Source of the DNA: Sphingopyxis sp. RIFCSPHIGHO2_12_FULL_65_19
GTDB taxonomy: Bacteria > Pseudomonadota > Alphaproteobacteria > Sphingomonadales > Sphingomonadaceae
DNA length: 36,761 nucleotides
NCBI RefSeq assembly: GCF_001830555.1
Contig: NZ_MIAM01000063.1
Span: 71,225 to 107,985, forward strand
Reading direction: 5' to 3'
Both the position numbers and the translations under genes were made by a program. How positions within the stretch are numbered: the first letter of the stretch is position 1; every line of letters starts with the position of its first letter. Positions 1-7,238 of the stretch are shown here, one piece after another. The notes beneath the pieces were generated by a model. That model was not told the origin of the DNA. It saw only the letters and a list, made by a program, of their open reading frames with translations, and searched no databases.

Positions 1-402
1 GAACAGGTCGCCGACATCGCCGCGGCTATGGCGGAAATGCCGCCGGGCATCCGGATGCGCCAGAAAATCACCGATCTCGAAATGGGGCGCGTCGCCCGCC
101 ACCCGTTCGACCAGCGACCACAGGCCGCGCATGTCGGCGGGGCTGTCGGCCCAGTTCGGAAAATAGGCGTCCCGGTCGGCGAAGGCGAAGGCGGCCGAAA
201 AATCGAAACCGATCAGCATGTCTTCGCCCGCCGCCGCCATGCGACCCAGCCAATCCAGCGCGTCCGCGCGCGACCAGACATGCCCCGGCCGAACCAGCGC
301 GGGAGCCGCTGCACCGCTCGCGACCGCCAGCGCAATTCCGCGCTGGCGCGCTCCGCGGGCGCCCGACCAGTCAATGGCGGCGAAATGGGTGAACCGGCGC
401 AT
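1..402 (-). CDS. DUF429-like conserved protein, N-terminal part (runs off left edge)
   Basis: The minus strand is open from an ATG at 402 to the window edge, giving the first 134 residues. The product starts MRRFTHFAAIDWSGARG. An early hydrophobic strand followed by DWSG is typical of RNase H/actin-fold proteins of the DUF429 type, and a second acidic strand (MLIGFDFSAAF) follows near residue 62. These could be metal-binding acidic positions of a nuclease fold, but that is inference. The gene is divergent from the Nfu gene, with 63 bp between the two starts. The plus-strand reading of the same stretch is basic and repetitive and looks like a shadow. The C-terminus and true length cannot be seen. 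No function can be assigned with confidence. Confidence 0.7.
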   Translation of the reverse strand, partial: MRRFTHFAAIDWSGARGARQRGIALAVASGAAAPALVRPGHVWSRADALDWLGRMAAAGEDMLIGFDFSAAFAFADRDAYFPNWADSPADMRGLWSLVERVAGDAPHFEIGDFLAHPDARRHFRHSRGDVGDLF

Positions 403-465
403 CGCGGCGCTTTAGCGCATCCCTATCATCTTGCACAAAGCCTCGCTCCGCCCCACATGCACGCC

Positions 466-1038
466 ATGCTGATCGAAACCGAATCGACGCCCAATCCCGC
501 AACGCTCAAATTCCTGCCCGGCCGGGCGGTGATGGAGACGGGAACCCGCGACTTTGCGAGCCCCGAAGAGGCCGAAGCGTCGCCGCTCGCCAGCGCGCTT
601 TTTTCGCTCGGCGATGTGACCGGCGTCTTTTTCGGCCGCGACTTCGTGTCGGTGACGATCGCGCCGGGCGCCGAATGGGTCGATGTAAAGCCCGACGTTC
701 TGGGCATCGTCATGGACCATTTCCTGGCCGATGTTCCGCTGTTCAACAGCGCGAGCGCGGGTTTTTCGGTGCCCGCCGAGGATGAAGGCTTCGCCGACGA
801 CCCCGCCGACGCCGATATCATCGACCAGATCAAGGACCTCATCGAAACGCGCGTCCGCCCGGCCGTTGCCAACGACGGCGGCGACATCGTGTATCGCGGT
901 TTCGACAAGGGCAATGTGTATCTGAAGATGCAGGGCGCGTGCGCGGGTTGCCCGTCTTCGACCGCGACGCTGAAGAATGGTATCGAGTCCCTTTTGAAAC
1001 ATTATGTGCCTGAGGTAACGGCAGTCCACGCCGTCTGA
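466..1038 (+). CDS. nfuA: NfuA/NifU-like Fe-S cluster carrier
   Basis: Scaffold or carrier protein that delivers Fe-S clusters to apoproteins in the cytoplasm. Residues 1-90 match the Nfu N-terminal domain (begins MLIETESTPNPATLKF). Residues 115-185 are the NifU C-terminal domain, with the cluster-ligating CAGC at Cys159 and Cys162 after the usual NDGGDI stretch. At 190 residues it has the normal size for alphaproteobacterial Nfu proteins. The frame is open further upstream, but homologous sequence begins at this ATG; an ATG three codons earlier (457) is possible. No clear Shine-Dalgarno is visible. The nitroreductase gene follows 25 bp downstream on the same strand. Confidence 0.93.
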   Translation: MLIETESTPNPATLKFLPGRAVMETGTRDFASPEEAEASPLASALFSLGDVTGVFFGRDFVSVTIAPGAEWVDVKPDVLGIVMDHFLADVPLFNSASAGFSVPAEDEGFADDPADADIIDQIKDLIETRVRPAVANDGGDIVYRGFDKGNVYLKMQGACAGCPSSTATLKNGIESLLKHYVPEVTAVHAV

Positions 1039-1063
1039 CCATTTTTCCCTGAGGAGTTAGCCC

Positions 1064-1657
1064 ATGAGCGAGCCGCTTTCCGACAGCGCTCTCGACCAGC
1101 TGTTTCGCACCGCGCGCACCTATAATGCCTATCTCGACAGGCCCGTGTCGGAAACGCAGCTCCACGCGATCTGGGATCTGGCGAAATTCGGGCCGACCAG
1201 CGCCAACAGCCTGCCCGCGCGGATCATTTGGTGCGTCACCGACGCGGCCAAGCAGAAGCTGGCGGCCTTCGCGCTTCCCGCGAACGCCGAAAAGATCCTG
1301 AAGGCGCCGGTCACCGCCATCATCGCGAGCGACAATGAATTTTACGAAAATCTGCCCGAACTGTTCCCGCACGCCGATGCGCGCAGCTGGTTCGTGGGCA
1401 ATGCGGCGATGGCCGAAACGACCGCTTTCCGAAATTCGAGCCTGCAGGGCGCCTATTTCATTCTTGCCGCGCGCGCCCTCGGGCTCGACACCGGGCCGAT
1501 GTCGGGCTTCAACAATGCCGCGGTCGACGAGGCATTTTTTGCCGACCAGCCCCATGTGAAGAGCAATTTCATCTCGACCCTTGGTTATGGCGACCCGGCG
1601 AGCATCTTCGAGCGCAGTCCGCGCCCGGACTTTGCGCGCTTCAATCGCATCGCCTGA
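1064..1657 (+). CDS. RutE/HadB-like nitroreductase-family NAD(P)H:FMN oxidoreductase
   Basis: A 197-residue FMN-dependent reductase of the RutE branch (malonic semialdehyde reductase / putative NADH dehydrogenase-nitroreductase). It shows the branch signature: an N-terminal [15 protein letters not shown] segment followed by [15 protein letters not shown], which carries the FMN-contacting Ser and Asn. A central hydrophobic helix ([19 protein letters not shown]) contains the second conserved flavin region. Start: GAGGAG ten bases before the ATG. No other rut genes are nearby, so pyrimidine catabolism is not supported by context; a general quinone, nitro or enal reductase is equally possible. 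It lies 25 bp after nfuA and 19 bp before tsaB and may be co-transcribed with them. Confidence 0.85.
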   Translation: MSEPLSDSALDQLFRTARTYNAYLDRPVSETQLHAIWDLAKFGPTSANSLPARIIWCVTDAAKQKLAAFALPANAEKILKAPVTAIIASDNEFYENLPELFPHADARSWFVGNAAMAETTAFRNSSLQGAYFILAARALGLDTGPMSGFNNAAVDEAFFADQPHVKSNFISTLGYGDPASIFERSPRPDFARFNRIA

Positions 1658-1676
1658 ACCAGCGTCCCTCGCCGCC

Positions 1677-2294
1677 ATGCGCCACCTGGTCATCGATTCG
1701 GCGAGCGAAGCCTGCTCGGTGGCCTTGATCGAGGCGGGGGGAGTGGTCGATCACCGGCACCTTGTCATCGGGCGCGGCCATGCCGAACGGCTGGTGCCGC
1801 TGATCGCCGACCTCGCCGATGGCGGCCGCGCCGACATGATCGTCGCGGGATGCGGACCGGGCAGCTTTGCGGGCGTCCGCATCGGCATCGCTGCGGCGCG
1901 CGCGCTGGCGCTCGGCTGGCAGGTCCCGGTCAGCGGCTTTTCGACCCTCGCGCTTGTCGCAGCGAGCGCCGCCGACGCGATTGCGGCGGCGGGCGGGGCG
2001 CTGGTGGTGATGGAGGGCGGCCACGGCCAATGGTTCGTCCAGCCCTTTGCAGCGGATCTGTCGCCGCGCAGCGCGTTTCGCTCGCTTTTGCCGGGCGACG
2101 CTGTGCTGCTTGGCGATGAACTGGTCGTCGGCAACCGCGCCGAACCCTTCGTGACACTTCGCGGGTCGGGCCGCGCGCTGGCGATGCTTCCCGATGCGCG
2201 CAGCTTTCTGCGGCTGCCCACGGCGGCGCTGATCGACCGGCCCAGTCCGGTCTATGGCCGCGCCCCCGATGCAAAGCCCATGGCGCCGACATGA
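1677..2294 (+). CDS. tsaB: TsaB, tRNA t6A-modification complex subunit
   Basis: Non-catalytic partner of TsaD in threonylcarbamoylation of tRNA adenosine 37. The 205-residue product begins MRHLVIDSASEACSVALIE, the ASKHA-fold start of the family. It contains GCGPGSFAGVRIGIA near residues 60-75, the hallmark TsaB motif. The start is the ATG at 1677, where homology begins; the frame is open upstream inside the nitroreductase gene. The stop codon overlaps the start of rimI (ATGA at 2291-2294), so the two are probably translationally coupled. tsaB-rimI is a common pairing. Confidence 0.95.
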   Translation: MRHLVIDSASEACSVALIEAGGVVDHRHLVIGRGHAERLVPLIADLADGGRADMIVAGCGPGSFAGVRIGIAAARALALGWQVPVSGFSTLALVAASAADAIAAAGGALVVMEGGHGQWFVQPFAADLSPRSAFRSLLPGDAVLLGDELVVGNRAEPFVTLRGSGRALAMLPDARSFLRLPTAALIDRPSPVYGRAPDAKPMAPT

Positions 2295-2773
2295 CCGCGG
2301 CGATCCGCCTCGCGACCGCCCGCGTCGGCGATCTTGCCGCGGTGATGCGCGTGATGGATGCGGCGTTCGAGCCCGCTTATGGCGAGGCGTGGAGCGGCGC
2401 CCAGTTGCTGACCTTGTTTGCGCTCCCTTCGGCGCGGGTTTGCCTGGCATGGGATGGTGAACAGGTTTGCGGCTTTTCCGCGGCGCGCATCGCCGGCCCC
2501 GAAAGCGAGCTCTTGTTGCTCGCCGTCGATCCGCGTTTTCGTGGACGCGGTATTGGCGCATTATTGATGAAGGACTGGCAGGCCTGGGCCGCCGGCGAAG
2601 GCGCCGACGACTATTTCCTTGAAATGCGCGCCGACAATGATGCGGTTCATCTTTACGAACAGTCGGGTTTTTCGGAATGCGGACGTCGGCCCGCCTATTA
2701 TCGCGGTAACGATGGCATGGTTCGCGATGCAATCACAATGCGTCGATCGCGCGATCGCGACGGCGAAGACTGA
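2291..2773 (+). CDS. rimI: RimI, N-alpha-acetyltransferase of ribosomal protein S18 type
   Basis: A 160-residue GNAT-fold acetyltransferase. The acetyl-CoA pyrophosphate loop is visible as RFRGRGIGALLM (about residues 82-93), preceded by the beta-4 strand ELLLLAVDP. The family ending follows, with EMRADNDAVHLYEQSGF and the RRPAYY element. In other bacteria RimI acetylates the N-terminus of S18 and can also have broader specificity. It overlaps tsaB by four bases, which supports the assignment over other GNATs. The C-terminal tail is rich in Arg and Asp (RRSRDRDGED) and is not part of the fold. Confidence 0.92.
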   Translation: MTAAIRLATARVGDLAAVMRVMDAAFEPAYGEAWSGAQLLTLFALPSARVCLAWDGEQVCGFSAARIAGPESELLLLAVDPRFRGRGIGALLMKDWQAWAAGEGADDYFLEMRADNDAVHLYEQSGFSECGRRPAYYRGNDGMVRDAITMRRSRDRDGED

Positions 2774-2815
2774 TCGATCATTGCGGAATTGCATCCAGAG
2801 TGGCAGTAATCGGTC

Positions 2816-2842
2816 AGGCGGAAAAATAATCAATATTCGCCT
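2816..2842. promoter_or_regulatory. AT-rich imperfect inverted repeat upstream of mucR
   Basis: AGGCG at 2816-2820 and CGCCT at 2838-2842 flank an AT-rich core with several TA steps. It lies in the 107-bp spacer before mucR, which is markedly more AT-rich than its surroundings. MucR/Ros proteins are known to bind AT-rich targets with TA steps and often repress their own gene, so this may be an autoregulatory site. That role is inference. Confidence 0.35.
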
Positions 2843-2880
2843 GTCGCTCCTCTGGGAAAAAATACATAAGGAATAGTCTC

Positions 2881-3315
2881 ATGTCCGATCAAGCCGATAC
2901 CAATGAGATGCTCGTTACGCTGACCGCCGACATTGTCGCTGCGCATGTCAGCAATAACAGCGTCGCCATTTCGGATCTCTCCCTGCTGATTAACAATGTG
3001 CATGCTGCCTTGTCGGGTCTGGGCAGCGAACCGGTCGTCGAGGAAAAGCTGGTTCCGGCGGTGTCGATCCGCACCTCGGTCAAACCCGACTATATCGTCT
3101 GTCTCGAAGACGGTAAGAAGTTGAAGATGCTGCGCCGCCATCTGATGACGCATTATGGCATGACCCCCGACGACTATCGCGCCAAATGGGGCCTTCCCGC
3201 CGACTATCCGATGGTCGCGCCCAACTATGCCGAAAAGCGCCGTGCGCTGGCGAAGGAAATCGGCCTGGGCACCAAGGGCCGTGGCGGCGGGCGCAAGCGC
3301 AAAGCCAAGGTCTGA
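2881..3315 (+). CDS. mucR: MucR/Ros-family zinc-finger transcriptional regulator
   Basis: A 144-residue DNA-binding regulator of the Ros/MucR family, which in alphaproteobacteria controls exopolysaccharide, motility and cell-cycle genes in an H-NS-like way. An N-terminal oligomerization region (residues 1-60) precedes the DNA-binding domain. The predicted zinc ligands are Cys74, Asp77, His87 and His91, with the conserved RRHLMTHYGMTPDDYRAKWGL after them. The second Cys of the classical Ros finger is replaced by Asp, a variant known from Mesorhizobium Ml proteins. The C-terminus is basic (GRGGGRKRKAKV). AAGGA lies about ten bases before the ATG. The gene is monocistronic, with an AT-rich upstream region and a hairpin downstream. 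Confidence 0.93.
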   Translation: MSDQADTNEMLVTLTADIVAAHVSNNSVAISDLSLLINNVHAALSGLGSEPVVEEKLVPAVSIRTSVKPDYIVCLEDGKKLKMLRRHLMTHYGMTPDDYRAKWGLPADYPMVAPNYAEKRRALAKEIGLGTKGRGGGRKRKAKV

Positions 3316-3348
3316 CGCTGACGATCACACGCTCCGTTCGGATCGGGG

Positions 3349-3377
3349 AAGGGCGGCGTCACCGGGGTGCCGCCCTT
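3349..3377 (+). terminator. Hairpin after mucR
   Basis: AAGGGCGGC and GCCGCCCTT form a 9-bp stem around an 11-base loop, 33 bp after the mucR stop. Only a weak T run (TTGTCCT) follows. It probably terminates mucR transcription before fur, but it is not a textbook intrinsic terminator. Confidence 0.5.
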
Positions 3378-3450
3378 GTCCTATCGGCGGCGCGTGCCTA
3401 TACAGTTTGTGACAAAGACAGACACGGCTGCATCCGCAAGAAAGGCAAGC

Positions 3451-3876
3451 ATGTCCGGTAATATTGATCTCGAGGCTCTGTGCCACGAAAAGGGGCTGCG
3501 CATCACCGAGCAGCGCCGCATCATCGCGCGCGTGATATCGGATTCCGAAGATCATCCCGACGTCGAAACGCTGTATGAACGCGCGTCAAAGATCGACAGC
3601 GGCATATCGATCGCCACCGTTTACCGCACCGTCCGTCTGTTTGAAGAAGCCGGTATCCTCGATCGCCACGATTTCGGTGACGGCCGTTCCCGGTATGAAG
3701 CTGCGCCCGAGGCGCATCACGATCATCTGATCGACGTCGAAACCGGCAAGGTGATCGAATTTGTCGATCCCGAGTTGGAGGCATTGCAGAAAGTGATCGC
3801 CGAACGGCTGGGCTTCCGTCTCGTCGACCATCGCATGGAGCTTTATGGTGTCGCCATCGATCGCAAGCGCGACTGA
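3451..3876 (+). CDS. fur: Fur-family metal-dependent regulator (Fur/Mur type)
   Basis: A 141-residue Fur-family repressor. The winged helix includes RITEQRRIIARVI and ATVYRTVRLFEEAGI; the metal-binding hinge is HHDH at residues 89-92, followed by IEFVDPELEALQ. The usual CxxC after HHDHL is absent (IDVETG instead) and the only Cys is Cys11, so the structural zinc site of gamma-proteobacterial Fur is missing. This is normal for alphaproteobacterial Fur/Mur, where the metal may be Fe or Mn. The ATG at 3451 is chosen because family homology starts there; an in-frame extension upstream has no family sequence. It overlaps plsC by 32 bp. It is a plausible regulator of the TonB receptor at 9292. Confidence 0.92.
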   Translation: MSGNIDLEALCHEKGLRITEQRRIIARVISDSEDHPDVETLYERASKIDSGISIATVYRTVRLFEEAGILDRHDFGDGRSRYEAAPEAHHDHLIDVETGKVIEFVDPELEALQKVIAERLGFRLVDHRMELYGVAIDRKRD

Positions 3877-4633
3877 TCGTGCCTCGATCACCTGGCGGAC
3901 GGTCGCGCGTCTTGCCTTGATGGTGCTGACGCTGCTGTTCCTGATCGTTCCGCACCTGCTCTACCGCGCCGTGGGTCGGCCTTCGCCGATGGTCATGGCT
4001 TTCCTGAATGCCGTTGGCTGGATCGCGGGCCTTCGCATCCGCACGACGGGCACCCGGCTGCGGCGCAATGTGCTGTTCGTGTCGAATCACGTCAGCTGGC
4101 TTGACATATTGGCGCTCGGCGGCGCCGCGCGTTCGGCCTTTGTGTCCAAGGCCGAGGTCGGTACGACCCCGCTTGTCGGCTGGCTCGCCGACCAGAACCA
4201 CACCATCTATGTGCAGCGCGAAGCGCGGCGCGAGATTCACAACCAGACGAACGAGCTTCGGGTCGCGCTGGCACGCGGGCGGCCGGTGACGCTGTTCCCC
4301 GAAGGAACGACGGGGCCCGGCGATGGCTTGCTGCCGTTTCGCGCGTCGCTGTTCCAGGCGGTGATCCCGACGCCGCCGAACCTCCAGGTCCAGCCGGTGT
4401 TCCTCGATTATGGCGCCGATGCGAATGATATCGCCTGGCTCGACCCCGAATCCGGGCTCGACAATTTCAAGCGGATATTGGCGCGCAAGCGGACCGTCGC
4501 GCTGACCATCCACTATCTGGACCCGCTTCCCGACGCGGCGGAGCATGATCGCAAGGCGATCAGCGAGGCGGCGCGGGCGGCGATTGCGGGCGCGATCGGG
4601 CGGCCTTCCGCCGCGGCACCGCATCGCCTATAG
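3845..4633 (+). CDS. plsC: PlsC-type 1-acyl-sn-glycerol-3-phosphate acyltransferase
   Basis: Membrane-bound acyltransferase that makes phosphatidic acid, or an ornithine-lipid OlsA-type relative. The 262-residue product has an N-terminal membrane segment (about residues 22-42). The catalytic NHVSWLD motif (HxxxxD) is near residues 80-86, and the glycerol-phosphate-binding FPEGTTGPGDG is near 150-160. GGAG lies four bases before the ATG, inside the end of fur, which supports this overlapping start. The stop is eight bases before miaB, so fur-plsC-miaB look like one transcriptional unit. Exact substrate cannot be read from the sequence. Confidence 0.88.
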   Translation: MVSPSIASATDRASITWRTVARLALMVLTLLFLIVPHLLYRAVGRPSPMVMAFLNAVGWIAGLRIRTTGTRLRRNVLFVSNHVSWLDILALGGAARSAFVSKAEVGTTPLVGWLADQNHTIYVQREARREIHNQTNELRVALARGRPVTLFPEGTTGPGDGLLPFRASLFQAVIPTPPNLQVQPVFLDYGADANDIAWLDPESGLDNFKRILARKRTVALTIHYLDPLPDAAEHDRKAISEAARAAIAGAIGRPSAAAPHRL

Positions 4634-4640
4634 CGCGCCA

Positions 4641-5987
4641 ATGAAATCCGACTCCCCCACCACCGCCAAGACCTTCCACGTCAAATCCTTCGGTTGCCAG
4701 ATGAACGTCTATGACGGCGAGCGCATGGCCGAGATGCTGGGCGCCGAAGGCTATGTCGCCGCCGCCGATGGCACGGACGCCGATCTTGTCGTGCTCAACA
4801 CCTGCCACATCCGGGAAAAGGCGGCTGAAAAAGTCTATTCGGACATCGGCCGGCTGAAGCGCGCCGACGGCAGCCGCCCGACGATTGCGGTCGCGGGCTG
4901 CGTCGCGCAGGCCGAGGGCGCCGAAATCGCCCGCCGCGCGCCCAGCGTCGATGTCGTCGTCGGTCCGCAGGCCTATCATCGCCTGCCCGACCTGATCGCG
5001 CGCGCAGAGCGGGGCGAGAAAGCGGTCGACCTCGACATGCCGCTTGCAAGCAAGTTCGGCGCGCTGCCGAAACGTGCCGGCGGCCAGCGTCCGACCGCGT
5101 TCCTGACCGTGCAGGAAGGCTGCGACAAATTCTGCACTTACTGCGTCGTTCCCTATACCCGCGGCGCCGAAATCAGCCGCCCCTTCGCCGACCTGATCGC
5201 CGAAGCGCGGGCGCTGGTTGCGGGCGGGGCGCGCGAGATCACGTTGCTCGGCCAGAATGTCAACGCATGGGATGGTGCAGATGACAAGGGCAGGGCGATC
5301 GGGCTCGACGGGCTGATCCGCGAACTGGCGCGCGAAGACGGGCTCGAACGCATCCGCTACACCACCAGCCACCCCAATGACATGACCGATGGGTTGATCG
5401 CGGCGCATGGCGAGATCGACAAGCTAATGCCCTTCCTCCACTTGCCGGTTCAGGCGGGCAGCGATCGTATCCTCGCGGCGATGAACCGCAGCCACAGCGT
5501 CGAGAGTTATCTGAAGATCATCGAACGCGTGCGCGCCGTCCGCCCCGATATCGCGATTTCGGGCGATTTCATTGTCGGCTTCCCCGGCGAAACCGAAGGT
5601 GATTTTCAGGCGACGCTCGAAATCGTCCGCGCCACCAATTATGCGATGGCTTACAGCTTCAAATATTCGCGCCGCCCCGGCACCCCCGCCGCGACGATGG
5701 ACGGCCAGATCGACGACGCCGCGCTCAACGATCGGCTCCAGCGGTTGCAGGCGCTGCTCAACGAACAGCAGCAGGCGTTCAACGCCGCAACCGTCGGCCG
5801 GACGACGCGCCTGCTCCTCGAACGCAAGGGCAAGCTGGACGGCCAGTTGATCGGCAAATCGCCCTGGTTGCAGTCGGTGCACGTCATCGCGCCGGGGCTC
5901 AAGATCGGCGACATGATCGATGTGCGCGTCACGTCGGCGGGACCCAACAGCCTGGGTGCCGAACGGCTGGTGGAAGCGGTCGCCTAG
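4641..5987 (+). CDS. miaB: MiaB, tRNA-2-methylthio-N6-dimethylallyladenosine synthase
   Basis: Radical-SAM methylthiotransferase that converts i6A37 to ms2i6A37 in tRNA. The 448-residue product has the N-terminal UPF0004 domain with Cys19, Cys55 and Cys87 for the auxiliary cluster. The radical-SAM motif CDKFCTYC uses Cys161, Cys165 and Cys168. The C-terminal TRAM domain lies at about 375-440. All six cluster Cys are present. The ATG at 4641 puts the conserved TFHVKSFGCQMNVYDGERM at the expected distance from the N-terminus; the open frame extends back into plsC but without homology. It is followed by phoH after a 129-bp gap. Confidence 0.97.
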   Translation: MKSDSPTTAKTFHVKSFGCQMNVYDGERMAEMLGAEGYVAAADGTDADLVVLNTCHIREKAAEKVYSDIGRLKRADGSRPTIAVAGCVAQAEGAEIARRAPSVDVVVGPQAYHRLPDLIARAERGEKAVDLDMPLASKFGALPKRAGGQRPTAFLTVQEGCDKFCTYCVVPYTRGAEISRPFADLIAEARALVAGGAREITLLGQNVNAWDGADDKGRAIGLDGLIRELAREDGLERIRYTTSHPNDMTDGLIAAHGEIDKLMPFLHLPVQAGSDRILAAMNRSHSVESYLKIIERVRAVRPDIAISGDFIVGFPGETEGDFQATLEIVRATNYAMAYSFKYSRRPGTPAATMDGQIDDAALNDRLQRLQALLNEQQQAFNAATVGRTTRLLLERKGKLDGQLIGKSPWLQSVHVIAPGLKIGDMIDVRVTSAGPNSLGAERLVEAVA

Positions 5988-6116
5988 TGCGATCCGCGGC
6001 CCCTGTATCCGCGAAGCCACACTCGTCTCCTTCCGTCGCATTCGCCGCCCGCAGGTGATGGACTCCCGTCTCTCCGGGACTACAGTCGTCTTTCCGATCG
6101 AAGGAGCCTTGCCCAT

Positions 6117-7139
6117 ATGTCCAAACGCCCGCTGACCGCCTCGACCCCCGCCGAACCCGGCGACCGCGTCCGACTGACCGCGGAATTTGAGCGAACGCAG
6201 CTTTTGGGCATTTTGTTTGGCGAGTTCGACCGCAACCTTGTCGCGATCGAAAACCGCCTCGGCGTCTATATTTCGGCGCGCGGCAACCGCGTGCAAATCG
6301 AGGGGGAGGCCGAAGCCGCGGCGCGCGCGCGCGACGTCCTCACCGAACTCTACAATCGGATCGAACAGGGGCAGGAGGTCGATGCTGGGCTGGTCGACGG
6401 CGTGATCGCGATGTCGGCGCAGCCGACGCTCGACGGCATCATCCGCCACGACAAGGACGAAGCGCCGCCGATCATGATCCGCACGCGCAAGAAAACGATC
6501 GTCCCGCGCGCGCCGTCGCAAATTCCCTATATGCAGGCGCTGGCCCGCGACGACGTGATTTTCGCGCTCGGCCCGGCGGGGACGGGCAAGACCTATCTCG
6601 CGGTGGCGCAGGCGGTGGCACAGCTGATCACCGGCAGCGTCCAGCGCCTGATCCTGTCGCGTCCCGCGGTCGAGGCGGGCGAAAAGCTCGGCTTCCTGCC
6701 CGGTGACATGAAGGAAAAGGTCGATCCTTATCTGCGCCCGCTCTACGACGCGCTCCACGACTGCCTGCCCGCCGAACAGGTCGAGCGCCGCATCGCCAGC
6801 GGCGAGATCGAAATCGCCCCGCTCGCCTTCATGCGCGGGCGCACGCTCGCCGATGCCTTCATCATCCTTGATGAGGCGCAGAATACGACGATCCCGCAGA
6901 TGAAGATGTTCCTGACGCGCTTCGGCATGAACAGCCGGATGGTAATTTGCGGCGATCCCAAGCAGGTCGACTTGCCGATCCCCGCAACCTCCGGCCTCGC
7001 CGACGCGGTCGGCCGGCTCGAAGGGCTGGAGGGGATCAACGTCAGCTACTTCACCAGCGCCGACGTCGTCCGCCACCCGATCGTGGGGCGGATCGTCGAT
7101 GCATATGAGGGGCCGGACGCTTTGAAGGGTGGGGGGTAA
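6117..7139 (+). CDS. phoH: PhoH-family P-loop ATPase (PhoH/YbeZ)
   Basis: Cytoplasmic ATPase of the YbeZ type, linked with YbeY in rRNA maturation and RNA quality control. It has 340 residues: an N-terminal KH-like region (about 20-85), then the PhoH core. Walker A is GPAGTGKT at 152-159, Walker B is FIILDEAQNTT near 245-255, and the sensor-like FGMNSRMVICGDPKQVDLP follows. AAGGAG sits 12 bases before the ATG. The usual next genes of this operon, ybeY and corC, are not adjacent here but start at 15094, so an 8-kb block separates them. No strong terminator is visible after the stop. Confidence 0.96.
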   Translation: MSKRPLTASTPAEPGDRVRLTAEFERTQLLGILFGEFDRNLVAIENRLGVYISARGNRVQIEGEAEAAARARDVLTELYNRIEQGQEVDAGLVDGVIAMSAQPTLDGIIRHDKDEAPPIMIRTRKKTIVPRAPSQIPYMQALARDDVIFALGPAGTGKTYLAVAQAVAQLITGSVQRLILSRPAVEAGEKLGFLPGDMKEKVDPYLRPLYDALHDCLPAEQVERRIASGEIEIAPLAFMRGRTLADAFIILDEAQNTTIPQMKMFLTRFGMNSRMVICGDPKQVDLPIPATSGLADAVGRLEGLEGINVSYFTSADVVRHPIVGRIVDAYEGPDALKGGG

Positions 7140-7238
7140 GCACACCCAAATTCTTGGTCAGCTTGGCGTAATCGCGCCGATGTTGCATAGCATCCGGGGC
7201 TTCGGGACGATTGGCGAAGTGCGGTGGGGGAGGGTGAC

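Noticed and set aside
28..465. N-terminal extension of the Nfu protein on the plus strand
   Set aside because: The extension is Arg/Pro-rich and lies antisense to a better-supported DUF429-like gene; Nfu homology starts at 466.
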